NCBI GenBank assembly: GCA_032207245.1
Contig: CM063501.1
Coordinates: 84,616,865-84,680,864 of the forward strand
DNA length: 64,000 nucleotides
Source of the DNA: Pardosa pseudoannulata
Lineage: Eukaryota; Arthropoda; Arachnida; Araneae; Lycosidae
Reading direction: 5' to 3'
The translations under genes were made by a program, and so were the position numbers. Below, piece by piece: positions 33,900 to 45,245 of the stretch. The notes beneath the pieces were generated by a model. The model did not search any database. It was not told the DNA's origin and saw only the letters and a list, made by a program, of their open reading frames with translations. Each line of letters begins with the position of its first letter. The stretch's first letter is position 1.

Positions 33900-35480
33900 A
33901 TAATGCTTCAGACTACTACTTCTAAAAACGTTTTATATCTATGAAAGTCTTTATAAACAGTGCGCACGTTTCTTTTAATACCTGGGAAAGCTTACACTAT
34001 CCAGGTATTGAAAAGAGATTCTAAATGATTAAGGATATCTAGTAATTCCTGTATAGTTTAGTGAAAACTTTGAGTATTTATTCTAAAATAATAACTTCCC
34101 TTAGCTAAAATTTTGAACTTAGTTTTCTAAGAACTACAAGGTTTTCTAAAAAATAATTTTTATATTACTGATATGAAACATTTAAACTAATTACACATCA
34201 TCTCCATAAGTTTCTGATTGAAAAAAATTGCTTACATGTAATTTTCGTATGTGGTAATTAAGCTGAGATAAAAACACATGTTAAAAACGCGACCTGGAAG
34301 CAATTGCCTAACATTCCTCTCACTAATGTAGCGAAACGCAAACTGAGAAATTAGGAAATTTTTAATTAAGACGAGAGTGCTTCAGATTTTAATTAAGTCC
34401 CGAAATCACTTCCTATAAAACTCTCTCGAAGCATTACAGCGAAATGTTTTATGCATACGTTTAGATTATGTACAAAAATAAAATGGTAAACATACGTTTC
34501 ACTTAATATCTAGGTGATTTTCCAGTAGGTGACTATTTAACAATTTAGATATCTAAGAAGTATTCAGTGTAACCTGTGTTTTTTAGGGTAAACTTTAAGT
34601 AATTTTTCTAAAACTATCATACATTCATAAACTAAAACTTTGAAATTAAATTTAATAATAGCTATAAAAGGTCTGATAAAATAAGTTATTTTATGCTACT
34701 GATGCAAGACATTGTAACTAATTATTAAAAAACTAATTATTAAAGAACTAATTATTAAAGAACTAATTATTAAAAAAATTATTATTAAAAAAACTAATTA
34801 TTAAAAAACTAATTATTAAAAAACTAATTATTAAAAACTAATTATTAAAAAACTAATTATTAAAAATGTATTGTAACTAATTATTAAAAAAATCTTCTAG
34901 TATCTGATTGGAAAAAAATGCTTACGTGCAATTTTCATGTTGATGTTCATGTTTGTAATTTTCATGAGCTGAGATAGAATAAAACGTGTAAAAATTTGAC
35001 CTTCAAGTAATTTCATTCCATTCCTCCTACTAATTTCTCAAAACCGAACCTGAGAAACTAGATAATGTTTTAATTAAGATGGGAGTGCTTCAGATTTTAA
35101 TTAAGTTCTCAGATTTCTTTCTAAAAAACCCTCTCTAGCATTACAGCAAAATTGTCTGTTCGTTATTTGTTCACCACAATTCCTTTCCCTAAATTGACCT
35201 TCCTCCAGAATTTCGTCCCAGCACTTACAGGAGGCAAATGGATTCTGGAAATGAAATGTCACAAGACGTGCGATTTATCCGCTTGAACGCATCTGTTAGG
35301 CTTTGAAGAACCGAGGTTGTGCCAGCTCCTTTTATTTTCGATTAATTCTAGGTTTTTCTTTCTTGTCGCACGTAATAAAACTAGTTCTGCCATTTTCAGC
35401 AACCCAAGAAAAAACCATACATCTTTTAGGGGTAATTGTTTTGACTTTTTCCTAGGTGTTGATCGCTCATTTTTTGTCCA
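33900..35480. repeat. family E, two further tandem copies
   Basis: Two units of ~600-950 bp start with upstream sequence (TAATACCTGGGAAAGC..; GAAACATTTAAACTAATTAC; TCTGATTGAAAAAAATTGC) and end with AGAGTGCTTCAGATTTTAATTA. The first stops at ~34450. The second (34500-35480) is complete through TCGTCCCAGCAC, AATGGATTCTGGAAATG and TTCTGCCATTTTCAGCA, and carries the minisatellite below. Frames of 61-80 codons between 35317 and 35893 have no motifs. Confidence 0.7.
34709..34890. repeat. 15-17 bp minisatellite (AACTAATTATTAAAA)
   Basis: About eleven units of AACTAATTATTAAAA(A/G), varying only in A-run length. The equivalent position in the previous family E unit (near 34182) has a single AAACTAATTAC, so the array expanded from one unit there. 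Confidence 0.95.
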
Positions 35481-35687
35481 AGGATACGGGGAACAAAGAA
35501 AAAAATGGATTAAAAGTTATTTTTGTAAACAAATATGGAATGTCTGAAATATATTCAGACAGATTTTGTTTTTGCAATTTAGTAGTTTACGATTACATTC
35601 TTCATATTATTTATAAGTGCTTACGAGTTTACAGATTATAAAAAAATATAGTGAACACATTTATATTAATTCAGACAGACAAACGCA

Positions 35688-36186
35688 TGAAAAGAGCAAT
35701 TGTATGCGGGACACATACTAGTATGCTTTCTGATGAATTATACTTGAGCGTAGGCTACGTAATAGTACGGGCTAGTGTAACAACATGGTTTGTTTGTGGG
35801 TACAAAAATAAAGGTATATATAAGAAAATGAAGCCGAATGTTCTCGTTTTTCATTTGTTTAATATAAAAATGTTTATATATAACATAATTTGAAAAAATT
35901 AAAACTATATACTACTATTTCTATTTGATTTTTCATATTTACGATACTATCATAAATTTATCCGCTACAAAATATATTTTTTTGTTTACAAAAATCTTAT
36001 GGTTGTTATTTATATACTTCTATTTATATATTTGTTTATATATCTCAATATAAAATATGAAAAGTTGGTTAAAAAATAAAATAATTTTTGTTCTATCGAA
36101 ATTTAAGGGAATAACTAAATTTACGCAAAAAACACCCGCTCCCGGTACAATTGCGCTGCGAAATGTACCCGCACATAATGTGTTAA
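35688..36186. mobile_element. TTAA element, family C
   Basis: The right end has TTAA (36183-36186) and, inward on the minus strand, CATTATGTGCGGGTACATTT, with the same GGTAC...GTACC inverted repeat as 16744-17268. The left end is degraded (GCAATTGTATGCGGGAC, no TTAA) but carries the perfect palindrome CATACTAGTATG (35714-35725). The interior GGTTTGTTTGTGGG block is shared with the 16744 copy. Confidence 0.75.
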
Positions 36187-36190
36187 ATAT

Positions 36191-36632
36191 TGTTACCAAT
36201 TTATGAAGCGTAGCGTTCGTGGATTGAGTAGACTTTGAATTAAGACAGCAAAAATAACAGCACTTTATTCGTAATGCAGGGAAAACACGAATACAGCAGC
36301 CAACATCGCGAGAACTGGCTAGCACAGGCGATAGTTCACTAAAACTCTTCGCGCCAAACAACGTAGGTCTTTACCTCTACAAATTTCTCAGCTAACTGAA
36401 CCTCGATCAGGATCGGCCCCCTGCATTTATATCCTCAGGAGAAACTGGAATATTCTAGAAAGTACTAGGTACAAACGGTCGCCAAGAAAGTCACCAAGTC
36501 GCCAAATTTGGCGCCAAAAATTAGTCGCCAAAAACATCGCCTACGAGCCAATATCTCGCCAAATACATGATTTACCCATTATAATACACAGTATACGGCA
36601 AAAATACATGCCAACTTGCAAAATTCGTAACA
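36191..36632 (-). mobile_element. solo LTR, Gypsy-like, antisense
   Basis: Ends TGTTACCAATTT and AAATTCGTAACA give an inverted repeat with TG...CA. ATAT flanks both sides (36187-36190, 36633-36636). On the minus strand a TATA-like GATATAAATGCAGG (~36424-36437) precedes CGAATAAAGTGCTG (~36263-36276), so the LTR reads on the minus strand. The U3 part (36475-36570) has repeated GGCGA/TCGCC words about every 10-20 nt. It lies 4 bp from the end of the family C element. The 113-codon frame 36020-36361 spans both elements and is not a gene. Confidence 0.85.
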
Positions 36633-36639
36633 ATATTTT

Positions 36640-37121
36640 GAGTTTGAAGTTTATCGGCCCTTATAACGTATTACGTTGCCCTTCATTAATATTGCATTGT
36701 TTCTAACAATGTAATATGTACAAATTCTACTTATAAAGTATGTTGAAAACTTTACATGCTAGATTTATACTATAACTTTTAACTAAAACGTGCTATTTCT
36801 TACGTAGTTTACCCGTATAGTACATCTCTATACTTTTCTACATATTACTACTCATAGATTGAAAATGTTACCAATTGATTGAGAATCTTAAAGAATATTT
36901 AGTACTGGCACTTCATAAATCTGTATGTAATTCAAATCAATTCAGTACAATCATTAACACAAATTTTGAAATACTTAAATTCGTTTTTTATCATATAGAC
37001 AGGAGTATTTGGTGAATATTTCCTGTGTAAACCAAAAATTAAAGACTACTATGTAAAGTAGAATAAATTGAGCCTCCCGGTAGAATCCCTCTGTGAAAGG
37101 TACCCGCTCACAAAGTGTTAA
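36640..37121 (-). mobile_element. probable TTAA element, one clear end
   Basis: The right boundary TTAA (37118-37121) reads inward on the minus strand CACTTTGTGAGCGGGTACC and later TACCGGGAGG, close to family C (CACATTGTCTGCGGGTAC...TACCGGGAG). The left boundary is not certain; TCTAACAATGTAATATG at ~36706 is a candidate. Confidence 0.5.
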
Positions 37122-37467
37122 AATATTGCCTTTTTTTACATCTGAGCTTCAGCAAATTACAGATTTACCAACAGTACGATGTTTCAAATGACATCCGATT
37201 GATGTCCGTATGATATTATGGATCTCGTCTGGACATTTAATGGAAATGGTGCCTGGTAGCTTAAATTTTACTTATTTTTTAAAGGTAATATATAAAAATA
37301 AAATTAGAACTTTATTGTGTACTGCTTTTAGTAGTACTTACGTCAGAGGATATTTTTTATAAAGATATTTTTATGGAGAAATTTGCACTAAAATTCTTAA
37401 CATAAATAATATACTTTCCATAAGAAATATTTTCATATTGTTTTCATATTTCACAATTGAAGTAGGA
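37122..37467. other. AT-rich stretch, nothing recognised
   Basis: No feature found. Confidence 0.5.
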
Positions 37468-37888
37468 TTAACCTCTTAAATTTTTTTAGTGATGGCCAAA
37501 AAAATCAATTAAAAAAAATTTTTTTTTGTAAAAAACATAATTTAGAACTTAAATATATAATGTAAAAGGAGCTAATCAGTATCTGAATATTAAATACGCT
37601 GTCCGAAATTGGCTGACAAGGAAAAGATAAGTCGTAAGTGATAAGTTGAAAAAAATATATTTTATACTTGAATAAGTGTTATAGCTTACAATCCCATAAA
37701 AATGATAAATATGAATAAAACGATTGTTTTTTTTTCTTTCAAATTGTTATTTTCAATTCTCGATTGCATTCGAGTGTGAAAAATTATAGCAACATAAAAT
37801 ACAACGCCGCTCGAATGATCTCGAGTGTGCACAGTTTGGCCGGTTAAGCTCGCTCGAGTTAACTCAATTGTGCACTTTGAGGAATTAA
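37468..37888 (-). mobile_element. TTAA miniature element, family G, inverted copy
   Basis: TTAA at 37468-37471 and 37885-37888. On the minus strand it begins TTAATTCCTCAAAGTGCAC and holds the palindrome GAGTTAACTC; the other end TTAACCTCTTAAATTTT with GGCCAAAAAAA matches the right end of 20061-20389. The core GATTGTAAGC-CATAACACTT is shared. It is ~90 bp longer because of extra sequence at ~37530-37630. Confidence 0.8.
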
Positions 37889-37974
37889 AATCAAAGTGGA
37901 AATAAAATCAGGTAAATTTGAGCAGCATTCCTTTCTTTAATCAAGAATATATAACCAAAGGAAAAGGAAATTTG

Positions 37975-38500
37975 TAGGTATGTTAAGAGTGCTTCAGGTT
38001 TTAATTCAGTCCCTGGATCTCTTCCTATGAGACCTTTGAAAATCATTACGGTGAATTAATCACTCCGTTATTTGATCAACACAATGCCGCGACTTTTTTT
38101 ATTTGACTTGGCCCCCCTCCAGGAATTTGTCCCGGCACTTAGTGGAGGCAAATGGATTCTGGAAATGAAATGTCACAAGACGCACGATTTCTCCGGTTGA
38201 ATGCATCCTTTCGCTTTTGAAGAATCGATGTCGCGCCAGCTCATTTATTTCAGATTAATCCTCGCTTTCCTAGCCTCCCGCCTGTAATCGAACTAGTTCT
38301 GCCATTTTCAGCAGCTGCGGAAAAGACAATTGCTTTCTTTTTAAGTGAGTGGTAATTATTTTTGACTTATTGCTAGGTGATGGTCGTACCTTTCATTTTT
38401 TTTCGAGGGTTCTGTAAAGAAAGAAAGTAATTGATCGGATCGTTCTCTTGTAAACATATGGGATATATTACTTTCAAAAATACCTTCACGGACATTTTTT
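37975..38500. repeat. dispersed repeat family E, full-length-looking copy
   Basis: Runs from AAGAGTGCTTCAGGTTTTAA through TTTGTCCCGGCACTTAG, GAATCGATGTCGCGCC and AATTGATCGGATCGTTCTC to ATACCTTCACGGAC. No terminal repeats or coding capacity, so the class is unknown. Confidence 0.75.
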
Positions 38501-39048
38501 GCTTTCCTCCAGTTTTTTGTTTGCTTCCTAATCAATCGTTTTTATAACCGTATAATATGTAGTTTACAGAACTAAAGATTTTAAAGAAAAGAAATGAAAA
38601 GTCTTATATTAATAATTTAACTGATTCGGAATTAATATACAATATATATGTTTAAATGCTCCAGACCTAAAAGTGGCTGATTTCAATTTTTGTTAGAAAA
38701 AATGTATCATGTAATATAAAAGGAGGATTATCTATGTAACTTTTTCATTGTTTTCCTGGAAACACATAAAAATTCATGAAAAAAAGATGAAACAATGTAA
38801 AATAAATAATTCCACTATCGTAGTTATTTATTAAATGCCTTACATCACGCATATCAAACTGGAAGTTTGATATAGAATAAATAAAGAAGTATACGAAGTA
38901 ACGTGGTCCGTAAAAAATTAAAAACTTAAATTTATAGATGTGTAAGCTTTTTTATATTAGCAGTGGAGTTTACAAATAAAATGAAAACAATTATGTAGCA
39001 TAAGAACAAAATAACACAGTAAATTTTTCATTCTGGAACTTGGCATTT
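38501..39048. other. AT-rich stretch, nothing recognised
   Basis: No repeat link or gene noticed. Confidence 0.5.
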
Positions 39049-39049
39049 T

Positions 39050-39145
39050 TCATTAACCAACAGTCACCTTTCTTCTGGAAAGGTGACTGGTTGAAAGGTG
39101 ACTTTCTTTCTGGTTTCATTAACCAACAGTCACCTTTCTCTTCCC
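39050..39145. repeat. hairpin plus direct repeat around CAGTCACCTTTC
   Basis: Perfect 12-bp stem CAGTCACCTTTC / GAAAGGTGACTG with a 5-nt loop (39061-39089). A GAAAGGTGACTTTC copy follows, and the ~25 nt containing CATTAACCAACAGTCACC recurs at 39116-39140. Confidence 0.9.
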
Positions 39146-40260
39146 TTCTCTGCGTTTATTCTCAAAATTAATATAAGATCATTGCAGTAATTCTATATCT
39201 GACAACAGGAATTTTCATTCAAAAGAATGACATGCACAAAACATTAAATACTTCTAAACATAAACACAAATTCATTTCGAAAACAAATCTAAAAAATAAC
39301 CTTTCGTGATAAAGATTTAAAATCTGCGCATTCTGTCTTAAATTCATTTATAAGGCTTATAAATGTTGGGTAAATTTCAACGTATTTGCAGAATGCCCAT
39401 CATCATGTTCAGAGTGTGGTCTGGATATACCTAGAGAGTCCAAAACACAGTTCATTTCATGGATTAAACGTTTATTCGTTCAGCTCGAACGATCAAAATA
39501 TAAACAAGGTATTAAAATCAAACTAAAACGAGAATTTTCAACATAGTACGTCGTATTTCCTTACCAACATTTTTAGCAACAACAACAGAGTAACAGAAAA
39601 GGCCAAGGAGCAAACCGGGAAAGTCAATTTATACCGAGGTTGACACAACATATTTGCATAGAACGAAATGCGGTTACGACCTAAATTGAATCGATATTTT
39701 TTTTCCATAAGCCTTTCCAACAATAAGCCGTCCCATTATATTCTCCATTATATCCTCTAGTGAATCCTTTAGTATACGAAAATACCTGCGAATACGAGTG
39801 AATGAGTTAGTGTGTGTTGGATCCATGATCAAGCCCCTTAGGTTTTCCATTTTTGTACTGATTTGCATTGAATTTTATCGGAGGAAAAATAGTATGGGGC
39901 TATGAAATTTTTTACTTTACTGTTTAAAAAGCTTTCGATAGATACAAAATTCAGGTCGTAGACAGCCATTTGGAAACCCCTGAAGTAGTTCACTGATAGC
40001 TAAAAAAATGATGCATGCATTTGCTTCTGTTTGTGGCTTACCTAAGTTAGCTTTGCATGTATTGTTTCATTCGAATGTGTTGTTTGCTGAGAAGGTATTG
40101 CGAGGGTAGTCCAGCAATATCGGTACTGATGACTACTACACAAAGTCCATATCCAGAATATTCAAGCAAATTACATCACAGGATACATTTAGGTGTATAG
40201 TAAGATAGATCGAAATGTTGCTTTGTTTACGACGCGATTGGGCTTTCCAAAAGGAACGAA
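39146..40260. other. AT-rich stretch, nothing recognised
   Basis: Two minus-strand frames of 61 and 64 codons (39538-39868) show no domain. ATGATGCATGCATTTG at ~40007 is a small palindrome. Confidence 0.45.
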
Positions 40261-40261
40261 T

Positions 40262-40450
40262 CATGGCGAATTTGGTTTGGTTTAGAGAACTACTGTCTAC
40301 ATTTTCGCAGCACAAGGGCTAATGAGACCGGGACCTACAGTTTAAAGCCGATTTCGAACAGCTGCGAACATCCATGCCACATGGGATTCGAACCCATGAA
40401 CTACGGTACCGAAGGAAAGCCTCTTAACAAATCGCCATCGTTCAGCCGAG
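40262..40450 (-). mobile_element. tRNA-derived SINE
   Basis: Minus strand: B-box region GGTTCGAATCCCATGTGG, body CATGGATGTTCGCAGC, then GTCCCGGTCTCATTAGCCC-like and a CCAAACCAAA tail. The B box is intact, the A box degraded. Confidence 0.9.
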
Positions 40451-41960
40451 TTTGGTTTGGAGCTCTAAGGTATACTGTTTTTCATGTCAATTTACAGAAT
40501 ATTTAATGTTTAAGGCTGTGGTGGCTCAGAGTTTATTTAAAAGGAAGTTTACAAAACAATAGGACATAGATTGTAAGTTAACATACATTTTTACTAGCTA
40601 AAAGAAAACTATACAACTAAATAAAAGAGGGTTTAAAAATGTAACATTTTCTTTTGTACCATGGATTGTAATAAAATCATTTTATTAGTTATAATATATT
40701 TTTGAAACGTACATTAAAAATAGTCGAGTATATGTTTAAGTTAAATTCACTCCTACTGAATTTCACTGTAAACTTAATTCAACTGTTTGCTTCAAATGAA
40801 AAGGATGTCATTTATTATGTTTCTTTAATTGAGAACCGGGCTTGAAAGCTTAGATTATCCTCGCTAAAAGTGCTTCTTAAAGCTTCTAAATTCAATTTAC
40901 AGGGATTTTAACAAGTAAACAAAAGTATGTAGTTTGTATGAAATCATTTTGTTTCTGGAACTAGAACTATCAGAGTAATTTTATCTTACTGTTTAATCGC
41001 ACCACCTTCGTATAATTGTACGTCAATCTCATACAGTATTTTTAAGCAATACCTGCAGAAAGTCGGATTACTTCTGTTTAAAATGATTTAGAAGTACATA
41101 GAGGAGACATTTTGTGTGCTCAAGATAACATATTTAAACCAGAATAAATCAGAAATAGAAACGTTAATCTAACGGTACAGCATAAGATTTATGTAAAATG
41201 AATATCAAACAGCTGTTTTGTGCAAGGAGCAATTTAATTGTTTTACTCTCTTTCAACCAAGTAACATTACTTTTCTCCAACTGCCAGATTTACTCATGTG
41301 GTACATTGAAACTGTACTTTGTAATTGACTTTATTTCTTTACCTTAATCACGTTGAATTTACTTGATTTTTTTTTATCAGCACCTTTTCTGATTCAGCAT
41401 TTCCAATCCTAAATTCTTAAAAAATAATAAATAAACGAAAGAAATATTTTTAACGTTGTTTTAAAATTTAAAAAGAAAATGGGGAAAAAAAGAATGTCTA
41501 CCTTAATGCTAGATCTCGAGAAGTAAATGCAGCAATTCATCAATGAGTAAACAATGGGACAGACAGTCAACTGGTGTTCCCTAGAGACACTCTAAGCAGT
41601 AAAGACCACTCCAATGCATTTGTCTTTAACATGGATCCATCTCAGAAATTGGATCAACATTTCACACTTTAAAAGAAAAGGTGAATACCCGAGGGATTTG
41701 TTGCGATAGAGGCAGTAAATTTTGATTGTCTATGGCACACATCTACTACATCACATTCATCAGATCAATAAAGAACCATTGTTCCTATTGAAAACTATAA
41801 ACAATAGTGGATCTTCAGCAATGAAAGACATAACTTACCACGTAAACAGTTATAATTTCTTCCTATATAAGATTTAAGGGAACAAACGACACTGTTTGCC
41901 AATACTTTATATTTTAATTTTTAACAATATTCTTATCTTATTTAAAGATAAAATAAATTT
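40451..41960. other. AT-rich stretch, nothing recognised
   Basis: No open frame above 60 codons, no element ends and no shared repeats were seen. Confidence 0.5.
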
Positions 41961-42659
41961 TTAAACGTTTGAGTGCTTCTTGTGTGCCAAAAATGCGGAT
42001 ACGCTGCTGTTGCTTAGTATAATTTTCGCATCTATTGAGAGCAGTTGATTTCATATCAATCGCAGTTTGTATTCATTTTACTCAATTGTGATTTTTAATT
42101 ATATAAGTGTTAAAATAAAATACTGTGGTAAGAAGTAACGCAGTAGAGCCGTGAATTGTGGTACGGTAGATAAAATGAGCGTGTTTCATTTATTTATTTA
42201 TTTGTAGTAAAAAACCTTTTCCTTGTAGTACAGAAATTAGAATCTGTTTCTCAACAAGTGTTATACTGATCATTATTGTTGCTATAGAGGAGGAATGGTT
42301 AGCAAGCGAAAATGCCACAGGAAGACTACCAATAAGTACAAAGTTTTCTTCAGAAAAATTACCTAGGCGAAGCTTGGGACAATGTGATGTATGCAGTAAA
42401 AAAAAAAAATGCTAATGGAATTAGACGATCCAACTTAATTTGCGCTATATGTAAAAAAAAAGGAATTCATGGAATTTGTGCAGCAAATAATCTTTTAATA
42501 TGAGAGAATAAAGAATGTTTTTGTTGGTAAAAATTACTTGTTACTTAATTAGTGTTAATTATAACCATTTCTATTGTTCCCAAAAAAATTACTACTCATT
42601 TCATTCCGCACTATTAGCATATATATAAAAACAAAACTCTTCAGCACTCAAACGGTAAA
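41961..42659 (+). mobile_element. piggyBac-like element with C-terminal zinc-ribbon remnant
   Basis: Left end TTAAACGTTTGAGTGCTTC; right end on the minus strand TTTACCGTTTGAGTGCTGA. The inverted repeat CGTTTGAGTGCT is perfect, and the right-hand target reads TTTA, a probable mutated TTAA. A Cys-rich C-terminal frame lies in the 3' half, as in 18206-18782. No obvious palindrome at the expected position. Confidence 0.75.
42277..42503 (+). pseudogene. piggyBac-like transposase C-terminus, frameshifted
   Basis: The reading AIEEEWLASENATGRLP, then LPRRSLGQCDVCSKKK, crosses a 12-nt A run and resumes one frame over as NGIRRSNLICAICKKKGIHG and ICAANNLLI before TGA at 42501-42503. The CxxC...CxxC...H..C pattern fits the Cys-rich domain at the end of piggyBac-family transposases, and the LP-rich lead-in is also usual. 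The frameshift lies in the A run and may be a real mutation or a sequencing error. The catalytic domain is absent. Family membership rests on the Cys pattern plus the TTAA-type ends. Confidence 0.6.
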
Positions 42660-43149
42660 GGTTTATTGTCCCTTCAAATCACATATACACATAATTACAT
42701 TTGATATATACACGGTACATAATTAAGTTCTTAAGTAGATCTTTTCTTCTCAACCGTTTGCTGAACACACAAATTTCCAATTAAAATTTGTCTCATATAA
42801 GGTAATTATTTATTTTATGGTTTTCTTGATAAAAAAGTGAATTTTGAACAAAATGCAAAATCTAAATTTTTATACATTTGCTTATTCACAATTAGTTATA
42901 TTTAGTAAAATTTTACCCTAATTCTAAAAATCATAAAACAATAGTTTTTCGTAGCAAATGGGAAAAATATATTTCATTGCTTCTCATCTCTGTGAAAAAA
43001 TAGACCGACATATCTAGATTCTAATTTTGCGAAAATTTCATGATTCTTTATTCCTTCAATGAAGTAACAGTTAAAAGATTAATTACAGGGATTAAGTGAG
43101 GAAATTATATTGCAAAATTGGTTGAGGAAGAAATAGATTTTATAGACTA

Positions 43150-44212
43150 CTAGCAAGTGTGTCCGTGCTTTGCTACGGTGAACTTAATGTATTACTTTTA
43201 AACAAATATTTTATTCGTGCATAACTCTCTAAATTCGTCACAGTACAGTTCGAGTCAATGGCATATTTATATATTTCTATTATAAGAGTGTTATAACAAT
43301 ATTCAACTTTTATACTACTGTATTACTACTGTACGTTGATTAGCAACGCTAATATACCTTGCCATATTAAGTGATAGAATAGGAAGCAGAGGTTTTGACA
43401 GCAACAGTGCTAATTTTGGTGGTATTAATAAATGTTGTCGAAAATTAAGGAAGTTTATGACAAACCACAGGGTTTTGTATGAAACAGAAACACACATTCA
43501 TACTGACAAACGTAGGAATATAAAGATAACTATATAAAATGATAGGTTTTTATTTGCCCGTGAGAGCAACTGAAATTTGTACTTTTTGTTGATGAATATT
43601 GTTGTTAATTCTAGTAACATTTCATTGTAACGTAAAAATTAACCAAAAATTAAATTTAAAATTAGTTCTCATATAAAAATGCTATAATTTGCGTCACATA
43701 GAAATGAAAGTGAATCACTTTATATCTCAATTTCCAGGTCAAATCGAATTGATACTACGCAGACGATGTTTAAATAATATAAAATAAGAAATGAATAAAT
43801 GAAATATTTAAAGGAATGACGTCATAATGATAGAAAAATATCATTTTCACCTATTTATTATGTGATAAATTGAAAATTTTAATCTCCTGCTTTTAACCGA
43901 GGAAAACTGCGTTTAAAACAATTACTTGGGATGACGTCACATTGCTAGAAATATTGCTTCTTTCACTTAGTTATGATGCAATAAATTAAAAAGTTAATCG
44001 TTTGCGTTTAACCGGGGAAAATAATGCTTGGAATAATGACATGAAATGCTCGAAAAAGGGGGAAGGAATGGATTTCGAACGTTAAAAATTTACAAAAACC
44101 TTCCCAGGGATATACCTAAGAATTTCCCAAATTTTCACGGCGATTGGATGTACGGTTTTTGAGTCTATCGAGTACAGACAGACAGACACAAATTCATTTT
44201 TATATATATAGA
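43150..44212 (-). mobile_element. complete non-autonomous Helitron
   Basis: On the minus strand it starts TCTATATATATAAAAATG with host A before TC. It ends with the hairpin CCGTAGCAAAGCACGG, nine nucleotides, then CTAG and host T. The sequence after the start (GTCTGTCTGTCTGTACTCG, TCAAAAACCGTACATCC, GTTCGAAATCCATTCC) is the widespread animal Helitron 5' module. The blocks GCGTTTAACCGGGG and TGACGTCATTCCTTTAAAT link it to family H1, although the 3' end differs. 1063 bp, no coding sequence. Confidence 0.93.
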
Positions 44213-44621
44213 TAAACGACGAGTGTACCCATAGTATAGTGGGTAAAAACGATCTGCTGAAAATAACTACTCCCAGTGGCGACACACAGATCCCATATAA
44301 CACACAATGTACCATGTACGTTTCTAAAACCTATCACATACACTGATACATATGCGCAAAGAATATGATACATTGTGTTTTGAAGCATTGTTTGTATAGA
44401 TATCTAAAATTCGTACACCGAAACAAAGCAAGACAAACAAAAACTTTTCATAGAGGAAATTTTAATTTTCAAAGAAAGGAACAAAAATTTGGTCCAATAG
44501 GATGGCAAATATTTGAATCTTCATGGCAGTTAAGTCAAAACTAACTATGCTAGTACATAATACTTGGTAATATATTGTTTTCTATTTTTCTTTTTTATCA
44601 TCTAATAAAAGAGGGTCCAAC

Positions 44622-44735
44622 TATTGCGGAATTGGTAGGGTGCAGCTTTTTGATACCTAAGCTTGGGGGTTCGAATCCTATTTCTGAGTTGCATGTCTGT
44701 AGAAGCTCGGAATCGGCTTAAAGCAATTTTGTCAA
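44622..44735 (+). mobile_element. tRNA-derived SINE, diverged and truncated
   Basis: GCGGAATTGGTAGGGTGCAGC (A box), GGGGGTTCGAATCCTATTT (B box intact) and GAAGCTCGGAATCGGCTTAA. The tail is replaced by unrelated sequence after AAAGCA. It has the same diverged version as the interrupted copy at 45200, so both come from duplication F. Confidence 0.8.
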
Positions 44736-45245
44736 TTTTGAAAAAAACAATGCAAAATCTAAATTTTTATACGCGTTTTATTACATTTTTTATTACTTTT
44801 GCTTATTAGAAATTACTTACGTTTAGTAAAATTTTACCCTAATTCTAAAAACCGTTAAAATGTTTCTCTAAACAAATGTGAAAAAATTGTCATTGCTTCT
44901 CGTATGCTTCTAAAATCTATCTATACCATGATACGTATGTATAAAATATATGATCCATTGTGTGTTGAAACATTATTTGTATAGGTTTTTTAAAAATTTA
45001 TACACCAAAACAAAGCAAGATAAACGAAAATGTTTCATAGAGGAAGCTTTAATTTTCAAAGAAAGGAACAAAAATTTGGTCCAATAGGATGACAAATATT
45101 TGAGACTTCATGGCAATTATATCAAAACTATCTATACTAGTACATAATACTTGGTAATATATTGCTTTCTACGATTCATTTTTTTATCATCTATTAAAAG
45201 AGGATCCAACGCTTGCGGAATTCGGAGGGTGCAGCATTATGATAT

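Larger units (their letters stand above)
42840..44745. repeat. direct duplication F, copy 1 (with Helitron)
   Basis: 42848-42995 (AATGCAAAATCTAAATTTTT to CATTGCTTCTC) and 44320-44735 (TTCTAAAACCTATCA to GAATCGGCTTAAAGCA) together match the continuous sequence 44750-45245 plus 46161-46220. Copy 1 has ~1.3 kb of extra DNA between the two parts, which includes the Helitron at 43150-44212. Confidence 0.8.

Noticed and set aside
36020..36361. 113-codon minus-strand frame
   Set aside because: It spans the boundary between a TTAA element and a solo LTR, two unrelated insertions.
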